This document shows positions 18,322-27,410 of a stretch of 64,000 bases of DNA, piece after piece (the first letter of the stretch is position 1; every line of letters begins with the position of its first letter). Source of the DNA: Pseudogemmobacter bohemicus (GTDB taxonomy: Bacteria > Pseudomonadota > Alphaproteobacteria > Rhodobacterales > Rhodobacteraceae); the NCBI RefSeq assembly GCF_003290025.1, contig NZ_QNHG01000001.1, forward strand, positions 13,462 through 77,461, given 5' to 3'. A program made the position numbers and the translations under genes. A model generated the notes under the pieces. The model was given only the letters and a program-made list of their open reading frames with translations, was not told the DNA's origin and ran no database searches.

Positions 18322-18711
18322 ATGATCCCTGCGGGACGGGTACAGATATTGACAGGCCTGACCGCCAATCAACTACGGGAGTGGGCTCATCGGCGCGATC
18401 TCGTTCCACCCGATGTCGAGGCCGGCGGTCCGGGTCGGCCCGCGCTCTATAGCTGGCAAACAGTTTTGCTGCTGCGCATTGCTGTGGTTCTGCGCGAGCG
18501 GTTCAGGATTGAGTTGCAGGCACACAAGGAACTGCTGCACGCGCTGCACGAACTTCTTTCGGGTGTGCCCTTTCCGGCGCTACGGGGTGGCGTTCTGGCG
18601 TTGCGAGCCATGGAGCATGGCGAGCTCCTCTCTGAAGGCATGGCTCGTGTTGGCGTGGGTGTCCGAGGCATGGCTGGACGAGATGCCCTATTCCATCCTG
18701 TCGGCGCATGA
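18322..18711 (+). CDS. MerR-like DNA-binding protein, probably frameshifted
   Basis: The ATG at 18322 follows CAGGAG. Residues about 1-60 (GRVQILTGLTANQLREWAHRRDLVPPDVE, then RPALYSWQTVLLLRIAVVLR) look like a MerR-type winged helix. The frame drifts into low-complexity Gly/Arg/Val after about 18620 and stops at 18711, whereas the +1 frame from about 18680 to 18904 reads as a normal helical protein (LSAHELERAARYFNEIDLTTL...). I therefore suspect one frameshift and an original gene of 18322-18904. It probably controls itself and perhaps the large gene downstream through the tandem palindrome. Confidence 0.55.
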   Translation: MIPAGRVQILTGLTANQLREWAHRRDLVPPDVEAGGPGRPALYSWQTVLLLRIAVVLRERFRIELQAHKELLHALHELLSGVPFPALRGGVLALRAMEHGELLSEGMARVGVGVRGMAGRDALFHPVGA

Positions 18712-18904
18712 GCTGGAGCGGGCAGCGAGATACTTCAACGAGATCGATCTAACGACGCTGGTGCTCGGACGAGCCCGCAACAAAGAGTACTCCCGCTGGG
18801 GGTTCGCTTCATATTGCTCGGAGGTTCATGGCAAGAACCGGCCTGCACTCCCGCGGCTCTTCGAGGAGGAGCATAACGCTTTGTTTGCGAATTTAGGGAG
18901 GTAG

Positions 18905-19301
18905 TTTTCTGTTTCAACGCGGCATCATCACAATCGTAGGTGCAACGTCAACATACGCGGTCCTTTGCACGCCTTGCGTCGAGGGCAGGACCGACGGGGG
19001 TCAACAACTCTGGATCAACGATAGAATTACCGCTCCCGCCGCGCCCCGCAAGGAGTTGCCACGGCTCTATCTGCAAACATTTTGCCCTAGTTCTCTTTCA
19101 AATTCGCCCATAGGTGCGGGGCGCTCTATCGATCAGCTCCGACAGAACGGAAAAGCGTGCGCGCGGGCCCTGCAATGCCATGTCAACGATCCGTGCGGCT
19201 AGCTACTATAAAATCGGTCTGCCACGTCGGAAAAGTCGAATTGGTAGCCAAATGAAAACATTGATGGAGCGTTCTGACGGTAGACCATCTAAAAGGATTC
19301 C
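18905..19301. other. Gene-free leader of the large STAND-like gene
   Basis: About 400 bp without a convincing gene. It contains an AT-rich TATAAAAT at about 19207-19214 that could be a -10 box. The stretch ends with the ribosome binding site AAAGGATTCC before the ATG at 19302. Nothing else is recognised. Confidence 0.35.
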
Positions 19302-22300
19302 ATGCAGTTGTTCGGTTCAGGCCCACGTCTCGAAGCTCCTAGCGGTGACCCTGCTCGCCAGGCGGTTCCGGCGTTACGTGGCTATGCCTACCAGCTATAT
19401 GTCTCCGCGCTCGCGTGGCTGGCGTTATCTGATGGCGAGATACTTTATCTGGAAGTCGCGGAGGATTATGCCATCGCGACACGCGAGGCGCTGACCGGCA
19501 CGCAGGTCAGGGATACCAAGGGAAGTGGAAGAATCACGCTGCAGTCCGACTGGGCCCGGAGCACGATCGACTCCTACGTTGATCTCGTCATGCGCAATCC
19601 GGGACGTGTGGTCTCTCTCCACTATCTGACCACTTCTGCGATCGGGCTGGAGCGTGAGGGGGGCCACCGTGTCAATGGCGCGCCCGCTCTCGACTATTGG
19701 CGACGGGCAGCGACGGGCGCGGATTTAGGCCAGTTGAGAGGGCTGATCGAGAATCTCGACTTAAAGGAGGCAACTTCTAGCTATCTCGCGTCGCTGTCGG
19801 ACGATGCATTTCGGACCGAGTTCTTGCAACGCATTCATTGGCATTGCGGGGCTCCCGGTCTGGCCGACTTAAGGGCGGACCTTGAGGCTGGGGTAGTCGA
19901 ATATGTCGCATCAGCGCGCCAACTATCGAGCCAGACCGCGCGCAGCGTGATGCCGATAGTGCTGGAGCGGATACTGATGACGGCGGTATCCGAAGGAGCC
20001 CGTGCACTTCGGCGGGCGGACCTTCTACTGCTCATCGACGAGGCGGCGCTTGTCGCGGTCCCCATCGAGCAACTGGCATATGTATTCCAAGCCGGGATGC
20101 CGGCCAGAGCTATCACGCGCACGCAGTTGCTGACACCGGTCAACGACCTGCCAATGCCGGCGGTGAGGGCATCACGCGATGCGCTGGTAGCAGCAGTGGA
20201 TGCAGCGCGCTGCGCCTGCGGATTGGCGATCGCAAGCGGGGCGACGGGACTTGGAAAGTCTCTGGCGGCGCGCATGGTCGCAGCACGGACCGGTAGGCCT
20301 TGGTTTGTCGTAGACTTTCGGTATCTATCCCCCACCGAGACTACCTCTCGGCTAAACCATCTTCGCGGCGAGATTGCAGCCTCGACCACACGAGACATTA
20401 TCCTGGACGATTTGAATGGGCTGGACGATCCGATGGTGCGAGACGCTCTCGCAAGCCTGCTATCGGCCCTAAGGCGGCGCGATGCAACCGCGATAGTTAC
20501 CACCTATCGCAGTCCCGCCAACACCACGTTGCAGCAGCTTGTGCCGGAAGCCGCCGCAACCGTTGAGGTTCCCTATCTGGATGAAGAGGAAGTTGCCGAA
20601 CTTGTCGTCCAGACCGGTGGCGATCCCAAGTATGTAAGGGCGGTCTACCATGCCACGGCCAATGGGCATCCACAAATGACCATGGCGGCACTCCTACACC
20701 TAAGGCGCACGCAGTGGTCTCGGCAGGCACTCGCGGCGGTGTTCGGCGGACAGCTACATTCCGAGCTGGGCGCAGAACGGCGCGCAGTACGCGAGCGGCT
20801 GATCAGTGCACTGCCAGTCGATGCCCAAACACTACTTTTCCGCGCAAGCTTGATCCGCGGTGGATTCGATCGTCGCCTTGCGATTGCAATCGCCAGTCTG
20901 GATCCAGCAGTTCCGCGCGGCGGCCTCGTCCTCGACCAACTGATCGGTCCATGGATTGAGCCGTTCCGCCGCAGTAGGTTTCGGGTCTCACCGATGCTCG
21001 AGAATGCGGCAGACGAAGTACTCTCGAGGGAAGAGTGTCGGGCTATCCACCGCTGCGTCGCCGAAGCGACTATGATGGCTGACGAGGGGATGGACGCGGT
21101 CGATGCGTGGGTGGCGATGCACCACGCCCTACGCAGCGAGGATACAGATCTCGTTGTCGGATTCGCCCATAGCGTGATCACATGCAATGTGGAGATGATT
21201 GATGCTATCGCTCCGTTCCTGACCGAGCTCATGTACCTTCCGGTCGATGTGCCGATCTTCCCGAGCAACTCGTCCGCTTCCGCGATGATGCGCCTCGCCC
21301 AACTTCTTGTCCTGCTCCCCTATGGATCGGCCGATCAGGCCCATGCTGTTTTGCGAGCGTTGGAAGCGGAGCGGCTCGATATTCAGGGCGTGGCGCTATT
21401 CGAGGGGTTCGCGCTCTCCAAGTTGCTGCTGCACCCACGTGCGAGTGAGCTGTTTCCCGATTGGTTGGAAATCCTGTTGCGTTTCGACCAGCTCTGTCTG
21501 GCGGAGCCGCGGATAGCGGAGGCGAATTCGCGATTCACCTCAAAGGCCGGAGGAACTCCGCACGTGACCGGAGTCCTCTTCGCTGGCCAGCTGCGGAGCA
21601 TTAAGACAATTGCGAGCTTCCGCGCGATCATTGAGCGCCTACACTGTGAGGACCCCGCGACTCGCGAGCGTCTACTCTCCTCGTTCCAACCAGGGCGTGG
21701 CGATATCTCGGTCTTCGTCAATCACGGGTGGATGAGGGAATCCGGTAGCGAGAACTTCGACTGGGAGGCCGCTCAGCGGGACTATGGTACCGCGTTCGAA
21801 ATAGCCATGCAGTGGGGAAACAAGATGCTCGCCTCGCGCTGCGCGATCGCCCAAGCTATGTGCATCGACGAGAACGGGAACGATCCAGACCGCGCGCTCG
21901 CTTACCTGTCGCAGGTAGAGGCACGTATCGGGTGCCAAGTCGTATTGGGTCGTGCGAGAGCAAAAATCCATTGGCGTCGGCGCGATCACGCAGCTGCGCT
22001 GCCACTTCTTACAGCAGCGGCAGAGGTTGGTGGTCAGGATGCGATTGAGCACGCCTTCATTGCGCGGGAGGCCGGCATCAGCGCGGCGACGCTCAATGAC
22101 TGGGAAGCAGCACGGCAATGGTTCGAGCGGGCGCATGTCGCAGCTGCAAGCGCGTCGGAGCTGCCGTCGGTGAGGGCTATGGCCATCGGCCTGCTCGCTG
22201 ACACGGCCCAGGCGGCCTTCAAGGCCGGACGGCCGGACATCTCAATTCTTAAGATGCGCGACGCTTTGACGACGCTACCCAAAATTGACGCCGAGGGGGT

Positions 22301-23306
22301 GATTGCCGAGGCGCACTGCCATCGCGTCGTTAGGCATGGCCTGCTCTGGCTCTACCAACAGATCACAGGTGTATTGGACGATGAGGAAACCATTTACTTG
22401 CCGGGTGCCGCTAGCAACCCCGAGCCACTGGATGCAATCAGGTCGCATCCAGTGGTGGCGCTGGATATCTCGTTCTATTTACTCGCCGCAGCGGACGAGG
22501 CGCTAGACGAACCGACTGGCTTCTATCGGGCGTTCCGGGACCATCTCGTGGTAGGCTCGGTGCTGTCCTCGGAAATTTCTGCAACGATCACTGACGACCG
22601 CAAGGCAATCAGCACGCACGATCCGACTGACTTCGTCGCGCGAGTACGGCGACACGCCTCGATGGCTGGGATGGTATCCTCCGGCGAGGCGTACGAGTAC
22701 GCTGCGGATGTGGTCAACCCGAGGCGCGGGACGATCCCCTTAGTGTCAATCGATGAGAATGCACTGGAGGATCATCTCCGTTTCGCCGAAGACTATTTGC
22801 TCAGCTTCGCTACCGGAGCGGCTATGGCGCGAGAGTTTGGAGCAATCGACTCCATCGTGGAGCAGGGCCTTGCCGCTCCAGAGGTATCCGCGCTGCATCC
22901 GCTGCTCCGGCGCATGGTGGGGGACATCAGCGCGCTAACATCTGATCGCGAAGGCGCAGCCAGTTCCATCTGGACAATCCGCGAAGACCTGTCGGGTCGC
23001 CCCGTCGAATTCTGCTGGACGGCAATGTGGCTCCTTATCCATGCAAGCAATTCGCGGCTACGTGATGGTGTAGTCGAGCCGCTGTTGGCATGGATTTTCG
23101 CGGGTGCCGATCACTTGGTCCGCAAAGCGCGGTTCCTATTGTCGAGTCCGGTGACCACAGCTCCACCCGTAGAGGAAATACTTGTAGTGCCAGAGCGGAG
23201 TATGGCGTCGGCAGCGCGCCTGCTACTGGCGCTCTCGCCCGCCGTGGGTACAAGGCTCATACCCAAAGTACGAGACAGGCTCGAAGCCATAATTGAATCT
23301 GATTAG
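19302..23306 (+). CDS. Avs-like protein: nuclease-like domain, STAND-type NTPase, helical repeats
   Basis: A 1334-residue protein. Residues about 20-115 (ALRGYAYQLY, LYLEVAEDY with Glu51, Glu54 and Asp55, then TQVRDTK with Gln68 and Lys73) resemble the Cap4/DUF4297 nuclease core, although the Q-x-K spacing is unusual. Residues about 290-420 are a P-loop NTPase: Walker A GATGLGKS (313-320), Walker B IILDDL (366-371) and a sensor-like AIVTTYRS (397-404). From about 450 to the end the protein is helical, with TPR-like pairs at about 820-1010. This nuclease-NTPase-repeat order is that of Avs/STAND immune sensors, which detect phage proteins and then cut DNA. No partner gene is adjacent. The Avs assignment is inference; the domain order is visible. 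Confidence 0.65.
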   Translation: MQLFGSGPRLEAPSGDPARQAVPALRGYAYQLYVSALAWLALSDGEILYLEVAEDYAIATREALTGTQVRDTKGSGRITLQSDWARSTIDSYVDLVMRNPGRVVSLHYLTTSAIGLEREGGHRVNGAPALDYWRRAATGADLGQLRGLIENLDLKEATSSYLASLSDDAFRTEFLQRIHWHCGAPGLADLRADLEAGVVEYVASARQLSSQTARSVMPIVLERILMTAVSEGARALRRADLLLLIDEAALVAVPIEQLAYVFQAGMPARAITRTQLLTPVNDLPMPAVRASRDALVAAVDAARCACGLAIASGATGLGKSLAARMVAARTGRPWFVVDFRYLSPTETTSRLNHLRGEIAASTTRDIILDDLNGLDDPMVRDALASLLSALRRRDATAIVTTYRSPANTTLQQLVPEAAATVEVPYLDEEEVAELVVQTGGDPKYVRAVYHATANGHPQMTMAALLHLRRTQWSRQALAAVFGGQLHSELGAERRAVRERLISALPVDAQTLLFRASLIRGGFDRRLAIAIASLDPAVPRGGLVLDQLIGPWIEPFRRSRFRVSPMLENAADEVLSREECRAIHRCVAEATMMADEGMDAVDAWVAMHHALRSEDTDLVVGFAHSVITCNVEMIDAIAPFLTELMYLPVDVPIFPSNSSASAMMRLAQLLVLLPYGSADQAHAVLRALEAERLDIQGVALFEGFALSKLLLHPRASELFPDWLEILLRFDQLCLAEPRIAEANSRFTSKAGGTPHVTGVLFAGQLRSIKTIASFRAIIERLHCEDPATRERLLSSFQPGRGDISVFVNHGWMRESGSENFDWEAAQRDYGTAFEIAMQWGNKMLASRCAIAQAMCIDENGNDPDRALAYLSQVEARIGCQVVLGRARAKIHWRRRDHAAALPLLTAAAEVGGQDAIEHAFIAREAGISAATLNDWEAARQWFERAHVAAASASELPSVRAMAIGLLADTAQAAFKAGRPDISILKMRDALTTLPKIDAEGVIAEAHCHRVVRHGLLWLYQQITGVLDDEETIYLPGAASNPEPLDAIRSHPVVALDISFYLLAAADEALDEPTGFYRAFRDHLVVGSVLSSEISATITDDRKAISTHDPTDFVARVRRHASMAGMVSSGEAYEYAADVVNPRRGTIPLVSIDENALEDHLRFAEDYLLSFATGAAMAREFGAIDSIVEQGLAAPEVSALHPLLRRMVGDISALTSDREGAASSIWTIREDLSGRPVEFCWTAMWLLIHASNSRLRDGVVEPLLAWIFAGADHLVRKARFLLSSPVTTAPPVEEILVVPERSMASAARLLLALSPAVGTRLIPKVRDRLEAIIESD

Positions 23307-23365
23307 AAGCCACAGGGCCGCAAGCGAAGAAGCGTAAGCCGTAATCTGTAATCGTGAGACTGACA

Positions 23366-23482
23366 ATGCAGAACATCATCATCCTCGCGGGCAACATCGG
23401 CCAAGCCCCCGAAGCCATCACCACTCAGGGCGGCACCGGCATCACCCGCTTCACCCTGGCCACCTCCCGCCCCCGTTGCTGA
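23366..23482 (+). pseudogene. ssb: Truncated ssb (N-terminal OB-fold strand only)
   Basis: Thirty-eight residues (MQNIIILAGNIGQAPEA..., GGTGITRFTLATSRP) match the first strands of single-stranded DNA-binding protein, then the frame breaks at 23471 and stops. The rest of ssb (about 130 residues) is missing: the sequence continues with the reverse strand of a pRiA4b ORF-3-like gene. Such ssb copies usually belong to plasmids or conjugative islands, so this is a recombination scar. Confidence 0.8.
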
Positions 23483-23950
23483 CGTTGGTGCGGAAAGTGT
23501 TGCGCAGATCTTTGTTGATCAGGTCGATGTCGAACCACTCGGGGTCGAAATGCCCGCCTGCCCAGCGAAGATGCGCCTTGTGGTCGTCATGGTCGGGGTC
23601 GCGGATGGTTTCGAGAAAGTCGGCATAGGACCAGGGGCCACCGACATCCTCCGGCGGTCGAGCGTGGGCTCCCTCCAGGCACTCAGCATGGCGGGGCGGG
23701 GGATCGAGGGACAGCCATTCCTCGATCCGGATCACATGGGTCCAGTCGTCGCCGAAGTCGTAGAGATAGCAGAAGGCCAGATCTTGTCCCGTGAAATCCG
23801 CCAGCCTGACCTCGGTGTAGTCGAAGACCCCCGTCCCGCCGAAACCGTGCTCCAACTGATCGGGATCGCCATAGCGCAAGCCGCCGATCCGAAACTCATG
23901 CAGATGGCTGTCGGTCCAGCTGAACGCGGCCTGAGCAGCCTCACGCATTT
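23451..23950 (-). pseudogene. pRiA4b ORF-3-like protein, truncated at both ends
   Basis: Reading leftwards from about 23950, the frame gives AAFSWTDSHLHEFRIGGLRYG, FCYLYDFGDDWTHVIRIEEW and LRWAGGHFDPEWFDIDLIN, all signatures of the plasmid pRiA4b ORF-3 family. The usual N-terminal segment of about 35 residues is replaced by unrelated sequence, and the C-terminus runs into the ssb fragment. The family occurs on transposons and plasmids, and its function is unknown. Both junctions suggest decay. Confidence 0.75.
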
Positions 23951-24157
23951 GTGGCCTCGCCGATTTCACGCCACGGTTTCCGCCCTCTTGCTTCCACAGT
24001 GCTTCCACGGGAGTTGGAAACGCAAACGCCGCCCCGAAGGACTGCGATTAAGCGTTTGATAACACGCGATTTTTTGGTTGCGGGGACGCGCAACAGACGA
24101 TCACGGCGGAATGGGCCTGAACAGCAAAAAACCTCCGCGGCTGTCGCCTTGGGGGTT

Positions 24158-24205
24158 TCGCAAGTATCGTTGGTTGCGGGGGCAAGCAACCAACGATACT
24201 TGCGA
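24158..24205. repeat. 20-bp perfect inverted repeat carrying initiator-tRNA 3' end sequence
   Basis: Arms 24158-24177 and 24186-24205 are perfectly complementary around an 8-nt spacer. The left arm and spacer contain TTGGTTGCGGGGGCA, the reverse complement of the 3' end of initiator tRNA. The right arm contains GCAACCAACGAT, identical to 12349-12360 at the recombinase attachment site. A second tRNA-tail match, TGGTTGCGGGGAC, lies at 24075-24087. It resembles a composite attachment region. Confidence 0.65.
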
Positions 24206-24337
24206 TTGGTCGAACGCCAGATCCCCAAGCTTGTTGCCTAGTGTAACCTGTTCTGCTGACATTGAAAATTACTCTTCTATGACCCACCAACTTTCAGCCT
24301 GATGCGGGTCTAATCGCGCCAGAGTTACCTTCGACCA

Positions 24338-25450
24338 TCAGCCTTGCGTCGGCTCAACCAATCTGTAGTTGGTGCTGCGGCCACCGGCATCCTCCTTCTC
24401 CAGCACCCCCCTATCAACCAGGTCCGTAATGTCGCGGAGCGCCGTGTCGGAGGAAACCTTGGTCAGCTTCGCCCATTTCGAGGATGTCAGCTTCCCCTCG
24501 AAACCATCCAGCAGACGATTGATCACGGCGCGCTGACGCTCGTTGAAAGTCTCGCCCGCCACCGTCTCCCAGAAGCGTGCCTTGTGCAGGACGTGGCGCA
24601 GAACCTCTTCGGTGCCGTCGAAGGCCCGATCCAGGCATCCGAGGAACCAATAGAGCCAGCTGGTGATGTCCAGCCCGCCCTTCTGCGTTTTCTCCAGCGT
24701 CGAGTAGTACTCTCCCCGCTCGCGCCGGATCTGAGCCGACATGCTGTAGAAGCGCTGTGAACTCCCCTCGGATCGGGCTAACGCCATATCGGCAATGGCG
24801 CGGGCGATACGGCCGTTTCCGTCCTCGAAAGGATGGATCGTCACGAACCAGAGATGGGCGATGGCAGCGCGGATGACCGGGTCCGTGCCATCGCGTCTCT
24901 CGAACCAGTCCAGGAAGGCCTGCATCTCGCCAGGCAAGCGTTCTGCCTCCGGCGCTTCGAAATGCACCCGTTCACGTCCATAAGGGCCAGAAACGACCTG
25001 CATCGGTCCGGCCTCCGGCGGGCGCCATGCGCCGACAGCGATCCGGGTCATACCACTGCGCCCAGTCGGGAATAGTGCGGCATGCCAGGCGAAAAGCCGT
25101 TCCACAGTGAGGGGAGCGATATAGTTCTGCGTGGCATCCAGCATCATCTCGACCACACCCTCGACATCACGGTCGACCGGCGCAAGCGCACCGATCTCGA
25201 TGCCGAGGCGCCGGGCAATGGAGGAACGCACCTGCTGCTTGTCCAGGTTCTCGCCCTCGATCTCGCTGGACTTCAGGACGTCCTCAGTCAGCGTCTGAAG
25301 GACGGCTTCGGCCTGCAGGTCGAAACCGAGCGCTTCCATCCGGCCGACCAAACGACCTTGGCGGTGACGAACCGCAGCCAAGGTTGTGCTGATGCCATCA
25401 CCAGCCCATGTGAAGTTGGGCCATTCGGCCTGCTGATGGATATAGGTCAT
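24338..25450 (-). CDS. Fic-family protein (class II, self-inhibited AMPylator type)
   Basis: Fic proteins usually transfer AMP to a hydroxyl side chain of a target protein. The catalytic loop HPFEDGNGRIAR (His about 206) is intact. An N-terminal inhibitory motif fitting S/T-x-x-x-E-G (SSEIEG, residues 61-66) makes this class II, in which the protein silences itself and needs no separate antitoxin. Residues 1-60 resemble DUF4172, and the C-terminus has a winged helix (LTKVSSDTALRDITDLVDRGVLEKE). I prefer the ATG at 25450, spaced 8 nt from AGGAG, over the GTG at 25456. No antitoxin gene is adjacent. Confidence 0.92.
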   Translation of the reverse strand: MTYIHQQAEWPNFTWAGDGISTTLAAVRHRQGRLVGRMEALGFDLQAEAVLQTLTEDVLKSSEIEGENLDKQQVRSSIARRLGIEIGALAPVDRDVEGVVEMMLDATQNYIAPLTVERLFAWHAALFPTGRSGMTRIAVGAWRPPEAGPMQVVSGPYGRERVHFEAPEAERLPGEMQAFLDWFERRDGTDPVIRAAIAHLWFVTIHPFEDGNGRIARAIADMALARSEGSSQRFYSMSAQIRRERGEYYSTLEKTQKGGLDITSWLYWFLGCLDRAFDGTEEVLRHVLHKARFWETVAGETFNERQRAVINRLLDGFEGKLTSSKWAKLTKVSSDTALRDITDLVDRGVLEKEDAGGRSTNYRLVEPTQG

Positions 25451-25479
25451 AATCACCGCTCCTCATGCGGCGATTATGA

Positions 25480-26295
25480 TCAACAATCAGCGCAGCTGCA
25501 ATACCAATCTCCGCAAAATATGCGGCGATTGAAAGGCTTTATCACCGCAAGGACCCATGCCGCATCGGCCAGAAACTCCAACGGCACTGCATCAAGGCCC
25601 TTCTTCAGGTTTTGCACTACTTCGGCTACAATTCTGCGCGCAACAGCACTTTTCCAAAACTGGCACAGATCCCTGATCAGAACGCCGCTTTCTGATACGG
25701 TGGTCAGGCAGGCATGCCCGCCGATCCCGTAGATGGGTAATTTTACACCGGGAACTTCCGCCCGCTTCCCCCGCATCGCGCCAATGATTTCTGCGCCATA
25801 TTGTTCGGGGAAGTCTGGGCAGGCCACTGCCTTTGCGTCAAGTTCCAGATGTGATAGGTCTTCCCAGCTGATTGAACTGCCCGCTGCAATCTGATCGCCC
25901 GCGTTCACCAGCTCAAAGGATGGAAGAGCATAACGACCATGCAACTGCACCAGATAGTGCTGTGGCCCTTCCGTTTCCGAGAAGGCCGCAATCAGGAACT
26001 CGGCGGGCACAAATCCGTCGGCACCCAGGCGCTCGAAATGCCTCCTGATTGCAACAAGCGCGCTGTCCACTGATCCACCATATGCGGTTAACGCATCGCA
26101 GTGATTTATCAGATCAACGCAGGTTCCCAGAACGAACGAGGCGGAATCTCCCCGCCCGGTCACCGCCAGCGCCATTCCGGAAGCGGCGAACGCCTTGCGG
26201 GCGATAAGCCACAGATTGCCTGTCTCATCGAAGAACCCGCCATCCGTCAGGATTTGAATCCTGTCCGGGTATCGAAACGAGAAAAAGGCGCTCAT
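25480..26295 (-). CDS. Phage-type hypothetical protein with Ntn-hydrolase-like start
   Basis: A 271-residue protein beginning MSAFFSFRYPDRIQILTDGG, with AVTGRGD at about residue 44. I recall related proteins in alphaproteobacterial prophages, where the fold looks like an N-terminal nucleophile hydrolase; this is memory plus pattern, not proof. The last residues (RRIFCGDWYCSCADC) look unlike the rest and may be a fusion to foreign sequence before the Fic gene. Its ATG overlaps the stop of the upstream phage fragment (TGATG), which implies translational coupling in the ancestral phage. Confidence 0.5.
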   Translation of the reverse strand: MSAFFSFRYPDRIQILTDGGFFDETGNLWLIARKAFAASGMALAVTGRGDSASFVLGTCVDLINHCDALTAYGGSVDSALVAIRRHFERLGADGFVPAEFLIAAFSETEGPQHYLVQLHGRYALPSFELVNAGDQIAAGSSISWEDLSHLELDAKAVACPDFPEQYGAEIIGAMRGKRAEVPGVKLPIYGIGGHACLTTVSESGVLIRDLCQFWKSAVARRIVAEVVQNLKKGLDAVPLEFLADAAWVLAVIKPFNRRIFCGDWYCSCADC

Positions 26296-26418
26296 CAGGC
26301 CTGCCCCCCAAGCACCATATCGACAGCCTCGGCAAAGCTGACACCCTTCTGCCGCGCGATGTCTTCCGCCTTGCGGGCCATCTCTGCGCTTTTGCGATCT
26401 ACGGTATAGCCTTGGGGA
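26295..26418 (-). pseudogene. 3' fragment of a phage gene (VDRKSAEMARKAEDIA copy A)
   Basis: Reading leftwards, VPQGYTVDRKSAEMARKAED continues to SFAEAVDMVLGGQA and a TGA that overlaps the next start codon. The frame has no start codon: a stop precedes it, so the 5' part is lost. A second copy of the same segment lies in inverted orientation at 42231-42350. The two flank the catabolic module. Confidence 0.65.
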
Positions 26419-26439
26419 ACCCGATCATTTCATCGGTCC

Positions 26440-27410
26440 CGACATTCACAAAGTGATCAAAATGCCAGGAACCGCCAGCTTCGTGGCAGGCCCGAGCGTC
26501 AGCAAGGCTGTGGCGTTCGATCAACCGAGCCCGGTCGGGACGTTCATGGACCGGCAGACGGTCGCGATATTTACACCCGGTTCGGCTTCGGTGATGCGCC
26601 GGTGGGACCCTTTTGCATCTGATGATCGGGGGCGCGCCGGGCGGTGCGCGGCGATCCGGTCATCCAGGGCCGCGCCCCTCAGACCGTCGCCGGTCACGGT
26701 GCCGATTTGCTTATCAGGTGGGAAGAGGCTCCCGCCGGTTTGTTCGGGGGTGGCTTCCCGGCCCGATATCGCGTTGGTTGCTCCGGGAAGAGCTCCGCCG
26801 CCCGGATGTCGCCGATGATGGTGTTCATTGTCAGATGACCCCTATGATATTGGCCTTGCCGTTATGTGTCTCGCTTGCGCGCCAGCCTTTCACCATCACC
26901 CGGAACCCTGTCCCGGTGCTGACAGCCAGAAGGGGCCGCGGTCCTGGTGCGCGGGCGGCCCGATATCGGCTGCGCGATGCCTCCGGGAGGTTTGCGCGGT
27001 CCCGCCGGGGCCACGGTCCTGCCTGGATCCGGCGGTGGTTCGGGATGGAAAAGCCCGTCCCTGGCCAATCAGGACCGACCAGCGATGGGATGATCACAAC
27101 CATCTCGCCGGGTTTCCCCGAACCAGTGGCGGAACCTGGCCCGATTTGACGAGGCGGCAGCCCGAACAGGGCTTCCATCTTCAGGCAGAGCCGGATGGCC
27201 GTCGTCAGGCAAGCAGCCTCCGGATTGTTTTCCGGGCTTTCTCCGTACTGAACAGCGGAGCCGGGCCATTGCGACAAGCAGTCGGCGCGCGCCACAGCAT
27301 GCCCCTGATCCAGCCAGAGCAAAAGAGAGCCACGCCGCTTCAGCGCCTCCTGTTCGTTTTGCGGTCGTGCGAGGGCTCGGGCCGGGGCGAGACAGGCCAT
27401 TAACCCAATG
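26440..27410 (-). pseudogene. Decayed IS5-like transposase
   Basis: On the reverse strand, ALKRRGSLLLWLDQG, TTAIRLCLKMEALFGLPPRQ, LVGPDWPGTGFS and LLAVSTGTGF can be aligned by eye with the N-terminal half of IS5-type DDE transposases. Downstream, IGTVTGDG...DDRIAAHRP resembles the region before the second catalytic Asp. No single frame spans the gene, and many residues that are normally fixed are lost, so it is an old remnant. No clear terminal repeats are seen. Confidence 0.6.
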
